A stretch of DNA of 64,000 nt from Chlorella sorokiniana (lineage: Eukaryota > Chlorophyta > Trebouxiophyceae > Chlorellales > Chlorellaceae): contig CP084617.1 in the NCBI GenBank assembly GCA_025917655.1, positions 1,116,001 to 1,180,000 on the forward strand, written 5' to 3'. This document shows positions 31,163 through 42,871 of this stretch, piece by piece (position 1 is the stretch's first letter; every line of letters starts with the position of its first letter). The notes under the pieces were generated by a model that ran no database searches, was not told the DNA's origin, and was given only the letters and a program-made list of their open reading frames with translations. Position numbers and translations under genes: made by a program.

Positions 31163-31764
31163 CGCCGCCTGTCGGGATTCCTCGCGTTCTGTGTTGCAAC
31201 AATCTTCTCCCTATGCGTTAGTTATAAATGGGAACCAGACTGAAGACGGAGCCGCGCTTGGTGGTTGCCAGCAGCTGCTTGTAGCTGTGAAACTATTTGC
31301 TGCTTGCGCAATAACACACGGTGGACAAGATAATTGACGGCAAAGACGTCAAAGGCCGGTCACCGCCTCTGTGCAGTCATACGACCTGCCGTTCTTTTTG
31401 CACGCTGCCCGCTTTGCATGGGCAGGGTTGGCGTTTGCTGGAAAATTATCTCTTCCATCGATGCGAAACATCCCGCAACAAAAGGGAGGCATCAGTCGCA
31501 TTCTTCTGTACTGCCAGGGCGCCAAGAGGCCCGGAACGGCTGCGATGGTGCCATGCATGAGTTGATTGACTTCTTTTGAGATTCATATCGACAGATAGTG
31601 TCCATTGGCCAATAGGCCTCGCCGCCAGTGCTGCATATGTTTGCACGGCCCAGCGGCCTGGCCTGTCGCGGTTTGCTGAGCAGGACTGAGCTTGCTTCTC
31701 CAAAAGGTTCCAATCCTGCCAGCAGTCTCTTAGAGCTGTTGCAGAGCCGAGCGGAGGGAAAGGC
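31163..31764. promoter_or_regulatory. Divergent promoter between TMEM41-like (-) and PRS4 (+)
   Basis: Head-to-head spacer of 600 bp, noticeably AT-richer than the exons (31190-31600). It should contain both promoters. No named element is recognised. Confidence 0.4.
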
Positions 31765-34700
31765 ATGAGCAACCACGTCTTGTTGAAACCCGCTCCCAGG
31801 CTGGCAGCAGCGCCAAGTGAGTCTACGGACTATCGGATACAGGCCCCCAACGTGGAACTGGACGAGGTGGGTGCGCGTCTGCTGCAGCCGCCGCCGCTGC
31901 CAGCTGCGTCCTGCGTTTTGCACTTGGCCACCGACCATCGCAACCCCAACATGTCTACCTCGCTGATTGGGCAGCCTGCATAGCCCTGAGATTCAAGTTG
32001 CCCGGCTGAAGACCAGCGCCACAGCTGTCTGCGCCCGCGATCCTGCAGCGCCGACGGCGCCCTTGCACCGCCGCACATTGCCCCCATCGCTCTCCACCGC
32101 AGGTCCCCGACTGCCTGAAGAAGGACTGCCTGCTCTTTTACTATCCCGACTGCGAGCAGCTGGCGCGACGCATCGTGGAGTGCAGCAACGGCACCGTGGA
32201 GCTGGCTGAAATCACGTGGAAGTGAGGCGGGGGGCGGGGGGGGCGTGCGCCCGGTTGGGGGGCTTGCAGCAAACCGCGTGGGCGCGTGTCGTGCTGCGCA
32301 TTGCCATTGCTGGTGGTGGTCCCGGAAGAAACTGTGATTGCGAGGTAACAGCGTGGAGGCGGGGCTGGGGGGGGGATCAGCGGGTGCACGGGCCGGGCCG
32401 ATGTGCCGCACATGGTGAAGGGCTGGCCGCTTGCGAAGTCGCCCAGCGACGAGCAGCACAGAGATCAGAGCAGGGCAGCGGCAGTGCTTGCTGGGGGCTT
32501 CAGGAAGGAGATGCCTACACATGCGCAGGCGCCTGCCGGCTTGACCCGCGGCTGCTGCGCTGCGCTGCAGGCGCTTTGCCGACGGCTTCCCCAACCTGTT
32601 TGTGAAGGATGCCATCCGCATCCGCAACCGCCACGTCGCCTTCCTGGCCTCATTCCACACGCCTGGTGCGCTGGGAGGCAGAGCGAGCTATGCACAGGAT
32701 GGTCCCGCAGCATGCTGTGCTGGCGGTGCCAGCGTAGTGCGGGGCATGCTGCGACGTGCATTTACGGAGCGCTGTGTGGTTGTGATGCGGACAAACCCCT
32801 CCCTGGCTGTGAACTAGCTGGCAGCGGGCCCAGTAGGTGCACGTCTCTGCCCCCCGCAGGCGTGATCTTCGAGCAGATCTCCATCATCTACCAGCTGCCC
32901 CGCCTCTTTGTGGGCTCATTCACCCTCGTACTGCCCTACTTCCCGACTGGCACGGGTGAGCCCCCACAGAGCTGGCTGGGACGCCCTGAGAGGTCGAGGC
33001 GTGCGCGCGGGTTTTAGGGCGGCTGGGCTGGGCACGCGCTGCGAGCCTGGGCACCACCCTCCTCCCGGCAGCTGGTGCGGTCTCGCGGACGCTCTCCTTC
33101 TGCGCTCAGCCCCCTGGACGATCCCCGCCCCACACCGCCGCAGCCGAGCGCGTGGAGGCGGAGGGCGACGTCGCCACCGCCTTCACCCTCGCCCGCATCA
33201 TCTCCAACATCCCCCTTGCCCGCGGCGGCCCCGGTGAGGCCCTGAACCGCTGCTTGCTGGCCCGCCGCGGGTGGGGCGGCCCCAGTATTAGGCTCACATC
33301 CTCGGGGCCTTCCCTGGGGTAATCCTCCCCCTTCTCCTGCCCTCCGTCCTCTCCATCCTCTCCGCCACCAGTGGGGGCGAGACGATGTCCCCCTTTTATG
33401 CCGTCTTCTAATCTGAATCAACACCTGCTGCCCCGCCTGGCTGTCCCCCGCTCTGCCTCCCCCCTCCGCAGCTTCCGTGGTCATCTTTGACATCCATGCC
33501 CTCCAGGAGCGCTTCTACTTTGGGGACCAGGTGCTGCCGCTGTTCGAGTCGGGCATCCCTCTGCTCAGGTGGGCTGGCGGGGAACCGCGGGCGGCGACCA
33601 GCGCCACGCACCCTCTCCCTGCGCGGAAAGAGGAGGTGGAGGGAGGGGGCGACTGGGCAGTGGCTGCAGCTGCGCAGCCTGCAACGTCGACGCTTTGCTG
33701 CGCGCCTGCCGAGGGCATGGAACGGTCGTGCCTGCAGCGGCCTTGGCCGTCGCGCGTCCCTTTCCTTTGTGCCGCCGTATGCTGCATCGCCCTGTTCCCT
33801 TACCCCCTGCGAGCTCCCGCGTCCGCGTACTGGTGTGTGCAGGGAGCGGCTGCGCCAGCTGCCCGACGCCGCCAACATCACCATCGCATACCCTGACGAA
33901 GGCGCCTGGAAGCGCTTCCACTACCAGTTTGGCGACTACCCGGAGGTGTGTTTGTGCGGTGTCTTGTGGCGTTCCAACGAGCGAGGAAGGGCTGCGGCTG
34001 TGCATGGTTGAGCAGGCGCGCAAGGCGGAGCCAGGCGGCTTGCCGCGCGCCTTTCCATCGCTCAGCACCCCGCGCCGGGCGAGCCTTGCCCGCTGCTCGC
34101 TGCGCTCATCTGACTCCCTGTCCCTCCCCTTCGTCCCGATTCCTTCAGGTCATCTGCACCAAGGTGCGCGACGGCGACAAGCGCATTGTCCGCCTCAAGG
34201 AGGGCACCCCCAAGGGCCGCCACGTCGTGATTGTGGACGATCTGGTGCAGTCGGGTGCGGTCGCTGCCGCGCGCTGCTGCGGCTGCTTGCAGTGGCTTCT
34301 CGGGAGATGAGTGGGACTGAGAGAGAGCAGGGCATGGCAGCGAAGAAGGGGGCCAGAGAAGCAGCGAGCATGCTGCCGAGGAACGGCGCGGCTTCAGCCT
34401 GCTGTGCATAACCCCCTCCCTGCCATTGCCGCGCCCCATTGCCCCTTGCCCACCCCGCCACGCCACCCCACCCACCCCGCCTGTGCAGGCGGCACGTTGA
34501 TGAGTGCCAGCGGCTGCTGGCCACCCAAGGCGCCGCCCATGTCAGCGCCTACGTCACCCACGGCGTGTTCCCAAACGAGTCGTGGCGCCGCTTCGAGGCG
34601 GAGGGCAGCGACGGCGACGCAGACGGCTTCAAGTGAGGGGCTGGCGCGGGGCCGAGAGGCAGCGTGGGTTCAAAAGAGAGAAGGCGGTCGGTGCTTGGTG

Positions 34701-34974
34701 CAGCATGCTGGCCGCAGTGCCGTTGTTGCTGCAGCCCGCTGCCTGTCGGGCGCCTGCCCAGGTCGGAGGCGGCATTTATCTGACGCGGTGCTTGAATTCG
34801 CCGCTGCTACGGAGAGAGACCTGCCTCCACTTGCGCTCGTCCTTTCTTCCTGCTTCCCGCAGGTATTTCTGGATCACCGACTCCTGCCCCCGCACCGTCA
34901 GCGCCGTCACCGACCGCGCGCCGTTCGAGGTGCTGTCCCTCGCGCAGCCGATCGCAGCGGCCCTGCAGATCTGA
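31765..34974 (+). CDS. PRS4: Ribose-phosphate pyrophosphokinase 4 (PRPP synthetase, plant class)
   Basis: Makes PRPP from ribose 5-phosphate and ATP for nucleotide, His and Trp synthesis. Ten exons: 31765-31866, 32103-32221, 32571-32665, 32860-32955, 33144-33233, 33472-33568, 33843-33945, 34149-34254, 34489-34632 and 34863-34974 (TGA 34972-34974), with all splice phases agreeing. Start [20 protein letters not shown] is short, so a cytosolic enzyme is likely. Key blocks: [120 protein letters not shown], the PRPP-binding loop [16 protein letters not shown], and [17 protein letters not shown]. This is the phosphate-independent plant PRS3/PRS4 class. One base is missing just after 34502, where ATG AG TGC should read Met-Glu-Cys; beyond it the family frame resumes ([20 protein letters not shown]). 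Confidence 0.95.
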
Positions 34975-35670
34975 ACCGCCACCCGCGTTGCACGGCCGGG
35001 GCTCACCACGGTGGCGGCAGCTGTGCTGCGCTCCTCTCTCAGTTGTGCAGCAGCTCCTTGCCGCCCAGTTTTCCAATTCACTTAGCTGTCGCAAACTGCA
35101 GCGCCAAATCGGCACGCAGCCTCGCTACCCCATGACTTGCTTGCTTCGCTGCTAACTCTCTCTCTTCAACTTATGCTCTTTGCTTTTTCGAGCACAGCGC
35201 TTGCAAACCCAATTTTCTAGTTAACACAGCATAAAGCTTTAATCATTGCGGCACGCACAGCATCAGCTGGGATGGGCGTTGCATGCTGTGCAGGCTGTGT
35301 TGGGGGGCCTGGCATGATGCAGCAGCGTGGCGGGTGCATGTTAGCCAGGGCTGCCAGCGCAAGCCAGTGTGTGCTCTGCTGCCTCCCCTCGTCCAGCACC
35401 CGCCTTGCAAGTCCGCCATGCCAAAGAAGTTGCAGTGTAGCAGCAGGCTGTTTGTGATTGACACGGGACACGCGGGAGGGGTCGAGCCTGGGTGCCGTGC
35501 AGTGAACCTTCCCAACCTGCTTAATCCATCATAGTTTCACGCAACAAAGCACTAGGAGACCTTGGAGAGCACGCTTTGGCGGGAAAGGGACCCCAAGCCC
35601 TGCCACTGCACCGTGTCCGCGCGTGAGGAAGTGCAATCTCGCCGTCCAGCTTAAGGGAAGCCTTGCAGCC
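34975..35670. other. Intergenic region between PRS4 and TDP1
   Basis: PRS4 3' UTR followed by the TDP1 promoter, both plus strand. AT-rich around 35150-35260. No gene is seen. Confidence 0.4.
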
Positions 35671-38310
35671 ATGAATGCCGCCCCAGCTGAGACCAGCTCC
35701 GGTGCCGGTGGCAGCGACTGCCACTACGCGCCGCTGCACCTGTTGCGGCTGCCAGCGCTTGGGCAGCCCTGGGTCAATGAGGGCTTCCTCGGGCTCTCCC
35801 TGCCACAGCTGGTGGGTGAACGATGCTCAGGCATGCATGTGCTCTGCAGCACCATGTGCACACCGCCAGGCAGGGAAGCTGACCACACGGTGTCACCAGC
35901 AGAATCGTCCCCTGCAGGTGAGCGGCAACATGCGCTGGTGCCTGCTGTCCACAATGAGCCTGCACCCAACATGGTTTGTGTCCGCTTTTCCCGACCTTCT
36001 GCGGGCCGGCAGGCTGGTGGTGGTGCATGACGCTGGTCCAGCGCACAAGGACCGGTGAGCAGCAACAGCACACAGCCCGGGCACACAGTGCAGATGGGTG
36101 GCGGAGATGCACCCCTGAGTAAAAGCAGTGCACTCTCTCTGACTATGCCTTGCACTTAAACAGCAAGCAAGTCTGGTAACCCAAAATCCCCGCAGCCACA
36201 ACGTGATAAGGCTGGCGATGCAGCAGGCGTGCGGCGCTGGTGCCGAGGGGCGACGCTTCGTGGTGCACGCCCCCAGGGTCCCAGCTTTCGGCGTCAACCA
36301 CTCCAAGTTCTTTTTGCTGGAGGTGAGCTGAGGAGTTGGAGCTGCTGTTTAGGCTGAAATATTGTTGGTTATTGGCGAGCGCGGCCTACATTCAGCAAAC
36401 AGCAGCACGAGCTGCAAGCTGTACATGCCCCGCGAGGCTCTTTCCCGCTGTGCATGACTGGCCTCTGACCCCGCTCACCTGCTGCCCAGCAGTATCCGGC
36501 TGGGCTGCGCTTGATCGTGCACACCGCAAATCTGGAGTTCCACCAGCTGCACACCAAGACGCAGGCAAGGGTGCGGGGCATCGACTGGTGCTTGTCCAAG
36601 ATTGTCCAGTGCCCCGTGGTCTCCCGACTGCACATCCTCAGCAGCTCACATTCTGGCTTTCCGCGTGCCAGGCCGCCTTCTGGCAGGACTTTCCTTCCAA
36701 GCAGCAAGGCTCTTCGCCGCCGCGGTCCTGCTTTGAGACCTCGCTGGCTCGCTATATGGCCGCCCTGGACCTGCCGGAACCCGATGCAGAGTACGTCCAG
36801 GTTGGTGCAGAGAGACTGTGGTGCTGTGGCCTCCCTGTTCAAACACCGCACATGCAACATGATGGAAATCAGCGGCGCGCAGGCCGTCATCAAGCGACAC
36901 GACTTCTCGGCGGCAAGGGCAGCGCTGGTGCCCTCCGTACCCGGCTCCCACGGCGGCGAGCTGCTGGGCGCCTTCGGGCACAGGCGGCTGGCTGCGGTGC
37001 TAGGCCGGGAGGCATGGCCGCAGCACTTTGCGGGAGCACCGCTGGTGGCGCAGGCCTGCACCTTTGCGAACAGCCTGCCCACAGATGGTTGGCTTGCTGG
37101 CGAGATGGGTGCCTCGCTGTCGGCAGGCTCGGTGCAGCGCCATGGCAGGGCCTGGGCCAGCCCTGCTGGCGAGCAGCTAGGTGAAGGAAGGCTGAGCATC
37201 GTGTGGCCGACGACCGAGGAAGTGCGAGGAGCGCTGGACGGCTGGTTTGCCGGCTGGGGCTAAACGCAAGTGAGACGAGTGTGCGCTGCTGCAGAAAGGC
37301 GTGCATTGGGGCAGCGTCTCACCCTATCCATGGCTGTGGAATAGGAAGCTTGTTTGACATTTTTGTCCCTGCTCCTCTCTTCTCCTGCAGGCCATGAGCT
37401 CGTCGCCAGGCTTCAGCCCAATCTAAGGAGGTGACGGCCGCTTTGTGTGGGCACGCATGCTTCTCTCTGCCGGCAGCAACCCTCCCCGCTGTCCATGTAT
37501 GCAGCTGGGGCGGCGGCGTGGTGGGGCGCCAGCGCGCCATGCCCCACCTGAAGAGCTACTGCCGCCACTCCGGCGGGGAGCTGGCCTGGCTGTGCACCGG
37601 CAGCCACAACCTCAGCAAGACGGCCTGGGGCAAAGATGAACGCGGGGCCAGCTGCGGGTCTGGAACTTTGAGCTGTCGGTGCTGCTGCTGCCGTCGCGGG
37701 AACGGGCCTACCAGCGCAGCCGCTGGCGCGGGTTCAGATGCGCCGGCGTGCAGGCAGCGGCTGGGCCGCTGCCAGGGGTAGGACTGGGCACGCCTGTGCG
37801 CTTCATGGCCTGGCAGAGGGGCATGGGTCAGGCGCCAAGCTTGCAGCAGAGCAGCGACAGGCTTGGCAGCCCTGAGAGCCGGGCGGCACCGGCGGCGCAG
37901 ACGGCAGAGGCAGCGAGTGCAGTACACAACCGAGTGTGCTGGTTGTCCCGCTCCCCGTGCCCTACAGCCTGCCAACCCCCAGCTGCACTGCTCAGCAGCC
38001 GCATGAGCTAAGCAGCCAGGCCAGGGGACAGATCCCAGAAGCGCCTGCGTGGTGGGTTGGCCAGGTTTACGAGCGATGGACCTCGGATGAACAAGAGCTG
38101 GAGGAGCAGCGCCGCCGCCTTGCCGCCACGGATCAGCAGCTGGGGCTGGACGTGCACGGCCTGCCCTGGAGCATGCACCGCGCAGCCGAGGCGCGGCGGT
38201 GCGAGTTGACGGAGGGGCAGGATTGGGAGCAGCACATTGTGCGGCGCTTGCAGGAGGAGTGGGCGCAACAGCAGAGCTGCGGAGTGCCATGCACGCCGCT
38301 TTTGCCATGA
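35671..38310 (+). CDS. TDP1: Tyrosyl-DNA phosphodiesterase 1
   Basis: Repairs 3' DNA ends blocked by trapped topoisomerase I; nuclear, phospholipase D superfamily. Exons: 35671-35811 (MNAAPAETSS ... FLGLSLPQL), 35918-36054 (SGNMRWCLLSTMSLHPTWFV), 36196-36322 (the first active-site motif in FGVNHSKFFLLE), 36490-36564 (LRLIVHTANLEFHQLHTKTQ), 36672-36800 (AAFWQDFPSKQQ ... MAALDLPEPDAEYVQ), 36883-37262 (AVIKRHDFSAARAALVPSVP, LSIVWPTTEEVRGALDGWF), a short exon near 37391-37429, and from about 37502 (GGVVGRQRAMPHLKSYCRHS, then LAWLCTGSHNLSKTAWGK). The two HxK motifs (HSK and HLK) with the later SHNLS Asn form the catalytic pair. The intron at 36565 starts with GC. One base is missing at 37256-37259 and again at 37644-37649, after which LRVWNFELSVLLLPSRERAY follows. 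The C-terminus beyond VPLPVPYSLP is a long charged extension. Confidence 0.92.
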
Positions 38311-38606
38311 ACATGTACTCAGATTGAGGTTTACAAGCAATAAACTGGCGCTTACCAACTAACGCTTCAATCACCTTTGTGAGTAAGCTTCTTAATGTTT
38401 CGCTAGCATCACACCTCGCATCAAAGGCTCACAGTCTGGGACAGAATGGAATGCATTACAGCTTTGGAAAGCCTCATGCTGTAACTCGAGTCAGGCTTGC
38501 TCTTTGCTTGGTATCCAACTCGCCGCTGGCAGAGCTGCATACTTGCAGGCATGATCAAGGCCACCACAACGATCCTGGCCACCGCAACCTGTTGCTTCGC
38601 GGCCGG
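38311..38606. other. Short convergent 3' region TDP1 / CYP55
   Basis: Only 296 bp separate the two stops. A plus-strand TGTAA at 38479-38483 (for TDP1) and minus-strand TGTAA words at 38460-38456 and 38334-38330 (for CYP55) lie in it, arranged so that the two 3' UTRs would overlap. Confidence 0.5.
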
Positions 38607-41600
38607 TCACCACTTCACCGGCAGGCTCTTCAGCCCCACATCCGCCTTGGGGTCGCTCCACTCCAGCTGATCGCAGGGCACCGCCAGGCGCAGGCCCGGC
38701 AGGCGTCGCACCAGCCCAGCAAGGGCGCACTCCAGCTCCACCAGAGCCAGGGGCATAGCCACGCACTCGTGAGTGCCATAGCCAAACGCGACCTGCCAGG
38801 TGGGGGCCAGCACTGCTCAGTTTCCAGCACAGGGAAAGGGGCGACGAGTTGGCTCCGCTGGATGCTTGGCGGCGGAGGCAGGCGCGCTCCAAGGGCTCAT
38901 CTCAAGCACTGCCAACACCCACCCCGCCCCGTTGGTTTGACACGCACGGCCCTGCCGCCACGAGGCACCTGCGGGTTTGGCTCTCGACGGATGTTGAATG
39001 TGTCCGGGTCGGGAAGGCATCCTCGTCGCGATTGGCCGACTGGTTCAGAGCGATGATGCCCTCGCCAGCGCGCACGACCTGGCCGCCCACCTGGGGCGCT
39101 TGAACGGGAGCGACAGCGGTTTGGGCAGGGCGTGGGGCGATGATGAGGGTGCAGGCTGGTGGGTCTGCTGGATGCGCAGTGGGGAGTCGGGCGCGTTCCC
39201 AGCTGGCGCAGAGCAGGCAATACCCCGCCCGGCGTGCCTGCACGTCTTCCAGCGCCACGCGGCGCAGCGCGTACGCCGAGGCGGTGTGGTAGCGGCAGAT
39301 CTCGCGCACCGCGGACGGCACCAGGCCTGCGTCAGCCCTCAGCGCCTCCATCTGCACCCAAGGCAAGCCCCAGCCCCCTGCTTTGCAAGAGGTGCCTGCG
39401 TGTGTGACCTGCAGCTGCGTCTGTGCGGCACATCTTGGGCCAGCCGCCCCGAGGCCTGCCCAGCTGCTGCAGCGTGGCTCAGCGCTGCCCAACCGCTGGC
39501 CGGGCTCTGCCTTGGCGGCCAACTCAAGCGCCCTTAGCGGGCCGCTGGCTGGCCCCTCCTTGCTTTCATTGGCCGACCTGGTCGGGGTGCTCCAGCAGGG
39601 ACAGCACGCCCAGGTTGACCATGGAGGCCACAGTGGCGTTGCCGGCCACCAGGTGCAGAAAGGCGTGGGCAACCAACGGCGCGGCTGCAGGGAGAAGAAG
39701 GGGGGGCAGCAGACACAGCACAATCGACACTGTTTGTGCCACAGGCGGACGGTAGTGGGTAGGCACTAGGGGGCATACGAGGCCGGCAACGGGGGCCTCA
39801 AGTGAGGCGGGCTGCTGAGCTCTGGGCCCGAACATGCGCCCCCGCCCCCCCCCTTCCTTTCCACCCTCTCATATCCACCCACACCTGATCTGCCCGCTCT
39901 TCAGATGGCTCTGGATCACGCGCGACAGGAGGTCGTCGCAGGGCTTGGCCTCCTTGGAGGCGACCAGCCGCTCCTGCAGGCCGGGCCAGCGCAGCAGGCG
40001 CTTCTGGCTTGCATGCGTCGCGGTGCAGCTGCTCATCTGCTGCATGGTCGCGAGGGGTCTCTGCTGCCGCATTTCGCCCCCGGAGCTGCCTTGCTTCTGC
40101 CAAGCATGACAGGGCAGCAGCCGCGGCTACTCTCCGCAAACGACATGCACCCCCATGAGCCCTGCACCCACGCTTCCACATTTGGCGCGTGCAGGCCTCC
40201 ATTCAAAACTCACACACATACACACATACGATTCACCCAAACAGCAGAACGAACTCCCACCATGTAGGCGGTCAGCTGCTGCTGGGCAGCGGCGGCGTCA
40301 CGCGCCGTGGACGACGCCGAGGCCCGCACCGCCACGTTGCCGCTCAGGAAATCGTAGTCCTGGGGTGATCGGCGGCAGGACAGTCGCGCAGGCTGGTCTT
40401 GCACTGGCTGAGCGTGCACGAGCGCAGATCCAAGTGGAGGAGGGGCTGCCCGACCACTCACGTATCAAGAAACGCTGCCCGCCAGCGGGACGCGTGAGGG
40501 GCGCTGAATAGCATGGCCGCCCGGCCCCTGCCCACCTCAAAGGGGATGCCCAACATTTCGTAGATGACCTTGAAGGCAAGGGGCAGGGAGAAGGCGGCTG
40601 CCAGGTCCACGACGACATCTCCGCCATCCCTCTGCCTCTCCATCCCATCAATCAGTTCATCCACCTGAGGCAGGGTGCATTGAGCACCCCGTTCTCGCTT
40701 GCAGCAGACCCGAGCTGTACAGCAGACAAGCTTCCTTCCCAGGCGGCGGCGCCCTCGGAAGCCGCGCAGCACTTTGCCGCCGCTGTTCCGGGCGCCCTGC
40801 ACCTTGGCCTGGATGGCGGGTCGCAGCGCCTCGGCGGCCTGTCGGTTGAAGAAGGGCTCGAAGATGGCGCGGTGGTGCGTGTGCTGTGGGGATCCATGTC
40901 CACGTACCTGCGTGGGTGGGTGTGGGTGGGTGGGTGTGGGTGTGGGTGGGTGTGGGTGGGTGTGTGGGTGTGGGTGGGGTGGGTGTGGGTGGGTGTGGGT
41001 GGGTGTGTGGGTGTGGGTGGGTGGGTGGGTGGGTGGGTGGGGGCGCGCAAAGAAGAGAAGCTGCTGCGAAGGTTCAGGAGCAGGAGCATGATCACTGTGG
41101 TCGCCGCTATGATCACTAGAGCGGGAGCTTTGTTAGCCGAGCATGTGCAGGACAGATGAGGAGCGGCGCAGGCCAACGGGCGATGCGGTGCGCGCCGTGC
41201 AGCAGCAACAATGTGCACCCAGCGCCGCCCAGGCGGGGGCGTGCTGCACCCTCACGTGGCCTCGCGCCCCTCCACTGCCGCCTTGGCGCCTGCACGCAGC
41301 CATGTGAAGAGTGACGGGTGGGCCGCCGGAGACATGCCTTGCTCGCACATGCCAGCGCACTGGTGTCGCCAAGCACGGGCAGGGCAGTTCTGTCGTCTGA
41401 CCTGGAGCCAGCTCGGGAAAGCCGGGTGGGTGCGCACCTGCGGGGAGGGGAGCAGGGGGAGGCAGCGGCGGCTGAGGCGCCGGAGCGGCTCCCTCGATTC
41501 CCCACCCAGAGACCCTCAAACCCCGCCTTGCCGCCCACCTTTGAGAAACGGGTGTCCGCCAGCACGGCCTGCATGGAAGGGCATGGGGCACACCAAACCA

Positions 41601-42078
41601 GGGTGGGGAGGGGGCACCACGGATGGAGCGGGAGGCGCCTGGGTTACCCAGCAGACGCATGCCTGCAGATGCGCAACCAAGAGCCCGGCTCAGCGGGTGC
41701 GACACCGCTGGTAACAAGCGGGGCGCCCTTGCCTGCATGTCTTTCAGCTTAGTGACCATCCAGATGGGGGTGCCATCGAACAACTTGGCTCTGGCCACGG
41801 GGCACTCGCGGCGCAGGCGGGCGTACTCGGCGGGCGGCTCGCATCCTGCGCAAGCCAGGCAGGGTTGGGGCAGCCGGAGCAGAGTTGTGAAGCAGCATAT
41901 GAACGGGAGGAAGCCCAGTTGAGGGGCAGCCTGCTTGGGGATGCCCCCAGAAGTGGCTCTCTGCAGGGATGAGCTCATCGGTGAGGTAATGCACGGCAGC
42001 CGCTGCTGGGGGCTTGCCCTCCTCCCTTCTCGCACCCTCGGGCCGAGCGAAGGGGAAGCTGGGAAGATCTTCAGCCAT
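38607..42078 (-). CDS. CYP55: Cytochrome P450 CYP55 family, nitric oxide reductase (P450nor) type
   Basis: Soluble P450 that reduces NO to N2O directly with NAD(P)H in fungi; Chlamydomonas has a homologue. Start MAEDLPSFPFARPEG at 42078, no membrane anchor, as in P450nor. Exons 42078-42036, 41845-41733 (CEPPAEYARLRRECPVARAK, FDGTPIWMVTKLKDMQ), 41568-41539 (AVLADTRFSK), then VRTHPGFPELAPG and YVDMDP (each with one base missing, at 41424-41426 and 40888-40891), HRAIFEPFFNRQAAEALRPA, VDLAAAFSLPLAFKVIYEML then GIPF, AKPCDDLLSRVIQSHLKSGQ, the I-helix FLHLVAGNATVASMVNLGVL with its Thr, VPSAVREICRYHTASAYALR (ExxR), VVRAGEGIIALNQSANRDED then AFPDPDTFNIRREPNPQ, and the haem loop VAFGYGTHECVAMPLALVEL (Cys ligand). 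Ends LPVKW, TGA 38609-38607. The intron after 41733 begins with GC. AGNAT, the YHTASA stretch and NQSANRDE are P450nor hallmarks. Confidence 0.93.
40905..41042. repeat. GTGGGT-type minisatellite in a CYP55 intron
   Basis: Array of GTGGGT and GTGTGG units, with a GTGGGTGTGGGTGGGTGTG block repeated several times and ending in pure GGTG runs. It lies within a CYP55 intron (C/A-rich on the coding strand). Confidence 0.85.
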
Positions 42079-42871
42079 TGCGTGGTGATCTGCTGCTGAG
42101 GCAACAAAACGGGGGAAGCCTGGGGTGAGGCCCTGGTGGTGGTGGTGGTGAGCAGGTGGCGGCGCATCCGGATGGCGGTCCTCAACATCGCCTGGCAGCA
42201 GTTCTCATTAAATGGAGCGATCGTAATCGTGCGACTTTATCTTTGCCTTCTTTTACAGATCAAGCCCGGGTGCTTGGGAAGCTGTGGCGAGGGTCAGTTT
42301 TTGGGGCCCTTCCGAAGCCGCACCAGAGGATGACGCGAGCAACGTGAATTTGATTTGCTAGTGCGACGTAATGGGACAGTCCCGCTTGCAGTCAGATGGC
42401 ACGGAGAGCCTCTGCAGTCGAGGATTCCACGCTGCGCCCGCTGCCTAGCTGTAGCATTCAGCAGGCGGCTGGCATCTGGCCGGTGTATTTGCATTTAAAG
42501 GATGCAGGTAACAGTGACCTGTGCTGCTTACAAGATGAAAACATGGTTGTTTGCCAGGAACATGTGAGGTGGGTGGGGCCCGCAGACCTGCATGAGAGCA
42601 GTGCCGTTTGACTGAGGTGCGAGCCCTGTGTAGCCCCATGATGGGTGCGATGGCAAAAGTATAATGTAAGGTATTGCAATGAAGGGAAAGGAAAGATCCT
42701 GCCCTGCTCATGGGAGCGAGCGTCTGTGCCACAGTTGCTGGTGCCACTCGCGCACCACTGCAGCAGCAGCACAGGCAGCGGCAGCGTGCTGTGAATGCTG
42801 CGCTCATTCTGCAGTGGTGAACGCGTTCCTTTGCAAACCAGCAACACTCTGGCGCATCCCATGGTCGGCTC
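42079..42871. promoter_or_regulatory. Divergent promoter between CYP55 (-) and exostosin gene (+)
   Basis: Head-to-head spacer of about 790 bp, AT-richer at 42190-42380. It should carry the CYP55 promoter, so any nitrogen or NO response element would be here. I cannot name one. A long plus-strand frame entering the exostosin gene begins at 42679 but its N-terminal part is Cys/Ala-rich and not convincing. Confidence 0.4.

Noticed and set aside
42679-42871. Start of the exostosin protein at 42679
   Set aside because: The 60 extra residues are Cys/Ala-rich and the Met at 42872 with a one-base correction gives a clean basic cytosolic tail before the signal anchor.
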